Assembly (NCBI GenBank): GCA_023269645.1
Contig: JAHFPR010000085.1
Span: forward strand, 1-8,239
Direction: 5' to 3'
DNA length: 8,239 bases
DNA from: Alphaproteobacteria bacterium
GTDB taxonomy: Bacteria > Pseudomonadota > Alphaproteobacteria > Rickettsiales > UBA8987
The position numbers and the translations under genes are program-made. Positions 7,101 through 8,239 of this stretch are shown here, piece after piece (the stretch's first letter is position 1; each line of letters begins with the position of its first letter). The notes under the pieces were generated by a model that saw only the letters and a program-made list of their open reading frames with translations, was not told the DNA's origin and ran no database searches.

Positions 7101-7237
7101 TTTCCGAGATAGATATTGCCTTTAATCTGCTTTTTGACGGCGGTTTCAAAGTCAAATTCTTCCAGCCGATTGTCCTGCGCCATCACCACGCGAACTTCTT
7201 CCGGGTGGACGGCATCGATCAAAATACGTTGTGTCAT
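4163..7237 (-). CDS. rne: Ribonuclease E
   Basis: A 1024-residue endoribonuclease for mRNA decay and rRNA/tRNA processing, and the scaffold of the RNA degradosome. Order of parts: RNase H-like start (MTQRILIDA), first half of the S1 domain (about 36-80, with AAFVEYGGLRQGFLPF), a charged, low-complexity insert (about 97-375, rich in Ala, Glu, Arg, Gly), second half of S1 (377-422), 5'-sensor region including RTAG (461-464), catalytic aspartates D593 (VSIDVNSG) and D637 (VVIDFID), and the zinc-link cysteines C695 and C698 (CPSCGGAG). From about 780 the tail is R/G-rich (for example 845-865 and 927-958) and should bind RNA; it ends RLRGLWKKITQ. The split S1 domain is typical of alphaproteobacterial RNase E. 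The ATG at 7237 has AAGGA 10 nt upstream. It has its own promoter-like pair, a long leader and a terminator. Confidence 0.97.
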   Translation of the reverse strand: MTQRILIDAVHPEEVRVVMAQDNRLEEFDFETAVKKQIKGNIYLGKITRVEPSLQAAFVEYGGLRQGFLPFAEVHYDYYQIPVEDREKIAELLEKERDRTSREPRHASQDASSQDDSSQDAASGEESNGAAAGSAAAGSGEADGENRTAESPEDNEPTNKTVSARTPRDKDEATLIVDPAEVEKADKPKRTRKPAAAVRRPRKSTKTKEAGAETKTSDAEIPMESAVEKPVRTRRAAAAVAAEGEGEGKIEIDEAARRKAEELERAFAEDFGLVQPASESASTEAAPVADAAEQGGRGGEDARGSRHGRRRGRGRDRGGRWGEDRGHGGTSEDKGRVRNAEGGSDDDLSEDKHHEHEEIGGGDDAEEMRSQRSQIFRNYKIQEVLKRNQIVLVQVIKEERGSKGASLTTYISLAGRYCVLMPNTDRGGGVSRRITDIKVRKQLKALMAGMDLPKGASAIIRTAGIERAPEEIRQDFNYLLQSWEEIRQKAVKSVAPALVYEEGNLIKRCLRDMFRDNVDEVVVQGQDGYDMAKVFLEATTTENHHRLKQYKGAVPIFRHYGIDAQLDELYDNEARLPSGGAIVITPTEALVSIDVNSGRSTRERSIEDTALKTNLEAAEEIARQLRLRDLAGLVVIDFIDMRELRNKRAVESTLKRALKTDRARIQVGRISPFGLLEMSRQRLRSSIVEASTVTCPSCGGAGVVRSDESTAVKLLRVIEGDAAKDQTTEVALRASIQAAFYLLNHKRDEITSIEKTYNVKVLIDHDHSLVGAEYALDRQRPLRNKRRRGEFERDRGDSRGDTKEREARPERSGEPESGGENRGGESRSNERGGEAPRQERTPRNRDRDPRRAGGRHERGDRQGGRPDWKNRQDRTPRPETQAATEEPIPAAAMAVPVEAGSAADNWEDDSLPQPERNQDVMPTASQRGGQRDRGDRNRGKRRGGGRNQQGGGYRGQGDRPQGQRVPQGEHPAARAGGEGGDFPSDSPANDVAHTHTHRPENSGEGDDANKDSSRLRGLWKKITQ
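6821..6850. repeat. Perfect 15-bp tandem duplication in the rne insert
   Basis: TGAACCTGCGGCTGC is present twice head to tail (6821-6835, 6836-6850). On the rne strand it codes for AAGSA-type repeats at about residues 129-139 of the low-complexity insert. In frame, so tolerated; likely variable between strains. Confidence 0.85.
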
Positions 7238-7575
7238 GCGTCATTATTCCTTGGTTGATTGCGCGCGCGCGGAGCGGCACGAAAACCGCAGCGGCGCACA
7301 GGATGTTGTTATTGAATGAAGAAATGGTGCCGGAAATCGGCTCCGTTAGTGCCACAGCACCGCACGCGGGGAGTTGCTGTATCCCGTGATTACTGCCGGT
7401 AATTATGGCAAGCCCTGTCATGCGCGGCGTGGTGTTTGGTTATGCGTTTATTGGTTGGTACGTCATCTATTCCGGAGATATTTCGGAATATTCTGGCGAA
7501 AAGTGCGCTTTATGCCGTTAAGACACCTCTTTCTGCGCGTTTTAGTATGGCTCCAGAGGAAGCTGTTCTTTCCAC
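7238..7575 (-). promoter_or_regulatory. Long 5' leader of rne, no coding gene seen
   Basis: About 338 nt lie between the predicted transcript start and the rne ATG. No gene is convincing here: the open frames on either strand lack ribosome sites and recognisable protein. One ATG-initiated frame on the rne strand (7421 to 7152) overlaps the rne start out of frame but has no Shine-Dalgarno. In E. coli the rne leader is about this long and RNase E cleaves it to limit its own synthesis; a similar role here is inference. Small hairpins such as 7468-7490 are present. A (GC)5 run sits at 7261-7270. Confidence 0.4.
7468..7490. repeat. Inverted repeat in the rne leader
   Basis: TATTCCG (7468-7474) and CGGAATA (7484-7490) form a perfect 7-bp stem with a 9-nt loop. 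It would fold in the rne leader RNA. No T run follows, so it is not a terminator. Confidence 0.5.
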
Positions 7576-7581
7576 TTTTGC

Positions 7582-7610
7582 AGTATAAGCCACTGTCACC
7601 GTAATAGCAA
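7582..7610 (-). promoter_or_regulatory. Candidate sigma70 promoter for rne
   Basis: On the minus strand TTGCTA (7610-7605) and TATACT (7587-7582) are spaced by exactly 17 bp, with 4 of 6 and 5 of 6 matches to consensus. The predicted start near 7575 gives rne a leader of about 338 nt. It lies between the stop of the upstream TbpB-like frame (7648) and rne. Confidence 0.55.
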
Positions 7611-7647
7611 CGGGGATTTCATTCCGGAAGTGCAGTGGGGGGAAATG

Positions 7648-8208
7648 CTATCGCGCGCCTACGAAAATGCCGGCGGCAGTGGATGCCGGAGCCGTGCTGT
7701 TGGCCGCCACGCCGATGGCGAAGCCGCCGCCGATATTCTCCGCGCTCGCCCCGAACAGTGCGCTGGAGATGCTGCCTGCGGTAAAGCTCGCGCCGCCCAG
7801 GTTGGTGACGGCGATCTGTCCGGTGGTTGCTGCTCCGGAGGGCGCGAATTGCGATGTGCCGCCGTGGAATCCGAAGCGGAACTGGCCGATGGAACCGTCG
7901 AAATCCGTAAATGTCCGGTTGGCGATGTTCACGCCTGCGGTGAAACTGCCGGTCTGGAAGGTGCTGGTGGTTCCGGCTGTGGCGAGGGTATTGAATTTTC
8001 CCGCCATCACGCCGCTGTAATTCACCGCGCCGATGCTGGTAAGCTGGCCGAGGTTCTGCGTCACCTTTCCTATGACCACCATATCCAGTGAAGCGACGTT
8101 CACGGGCGGGTTGGGATTGCTCGTGGTGGGGGTGGGCAGGCTTGCCCCCCATGCGCCCCAATCCACGAAATGGCAGGAGGAACAGTGTGGAGCATTGAAC
8201 TTGTTCAC
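7648..8208 (-). CDS. C-terminal barrel domain of a TbpB/FecR-associated-type surface protein, probably a fragment
   Basis: An open frame of 186 residues from a GTG at 8208. After a cysteine pair and tryptophans (CSSCHFVDWGAW, 9-20) it is Gly/Ser/Thr-rich and beta-prone: NYSGVMAGKF (63-72), TFTDFDGSIG (99-108), FRFGFHGG (110-117), then LFGASAENIGGGFAI (151-165) and a final GIFVGAR. The order YSG, F-D-G, FGxxAExxGGxF and a terminal GxFxGxR is that of the small C-terminal barrel of transferrin-binding protein B-like surface lipoproteins and of related domains behind some alphaproteobacterial FecR proteins. The frame has no signal peptide or lipobox and no good ribosome site, so it probably lacks its N-terminal part: an in-frame TAA lies at 8212-8214, and the eight codons above it are open to the window edge. 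It could be the end of a disrupted gene. Family call moderate; ligand unknown. Confidence 0.6.
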   Translation of the reverse strand: MNKFNAPHCSSCHFVDWGAWGASLPTPTTSNPNPPVNVASLDMVVIGKVTQNLGQLTSIGAVNYSGVMAGKFNTLATAGTTSTFQTGSFTAGVNIANRTFTDFDGSIGQFRFGFHGGTSQFAPSGAATTGQIAVTNLGGASFTAGSISSALFGASAENIGGGFAIGVAANSTAPASTAAGIFVGAR

Positions 8209-8239
8209 CTGTTACAGCCCCGCGCTGAGCACGATGGTG

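Noticed and set aside
7152..7421. ATG-initiated minus-strand frame of 89 codons in the rne leader overlapping the rne start
   Set aside because: No Shine-Dalgarno, no recognisable domain, and its last third only re-reads the rne coding start out of frame.
7374..7604. Plus-strand frame of 76 codons in the rne leader, hydrophobic and Arg-rich
   Set aside because: Starts at TTG without a ribosome site and covers the rne promoter; looks like chance.
7611..7648. Possible terminator after the TbpB-like frame
   Set aside because: Only a 5-bp ATTTC/GAAAT pairing with a long loop and no T tract on the minus strand.

Overview
The window most likely comes from the chromosome of an alphaproteobacterium with a moderately GC-rich genome. 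The grounds are an RNase E with a long charged insert that splits its S1 domain and a short R/G-rich tail, a COQ7-type di-iron ubiquinone hydroxylase next to a DsbB, and a TPR/beta-barrel outer-membrane protein. I cannot assign a genus.

Layout. The plus strand of the left third holds the 3' part of trpC (its start lies outside the window), a perfect 11-bp-arm palindrome, a promoter-like pair, and a secreted TPR plus beta-barrel outer-membrane protein resembling the Slam (surface lipoprotein assembly modifier, DUF560) family. These are followed 43 nt later by a small CopG/ribbon-helix-helix antitoxin gene with no toxin beside it. The minus strand of the rest holds, in transcription order, the C-terminal barrel-like part of a TbpB/FecR-type surface protein (running off the right edge or broken there), a leader of about 340 nt with a good sigma70-type promoter, rne, an intrinsic terminator, dsbB and coq7. 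The dsbB and coq7 genes overlap by 11 nt. coq7 and the antitoxin gene converge, with only 7 nt between their stop codons.

How the genes fit together. trpC is tryptophan biosynthesis. dsbB and coq7 form a translationally coupled pair joined by ubiquinone: COQ7 helps make it and DsbB reduces it while reoxidising DsbA. rne is the main mRNA decay endonuclease; its long 5' leader is a candidate site for feedback control, as is known for E. coli rne. The Slam-like protein and the TbpB-like barrel fragment are of the two types that work together as transporter and client elsewhere, although here they lie about 5 kb apart on opposite strands.

There is no rRNA, tRNA, CRISPR array, transposase or prophage gene that I can support. 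The window is mostly ordinary core chromosome. The points worth checking are the orphan antitoxin, the in-frame stop just ahead of the TbpB-like domain, the possible Slam/client relationship, and the rne leader.
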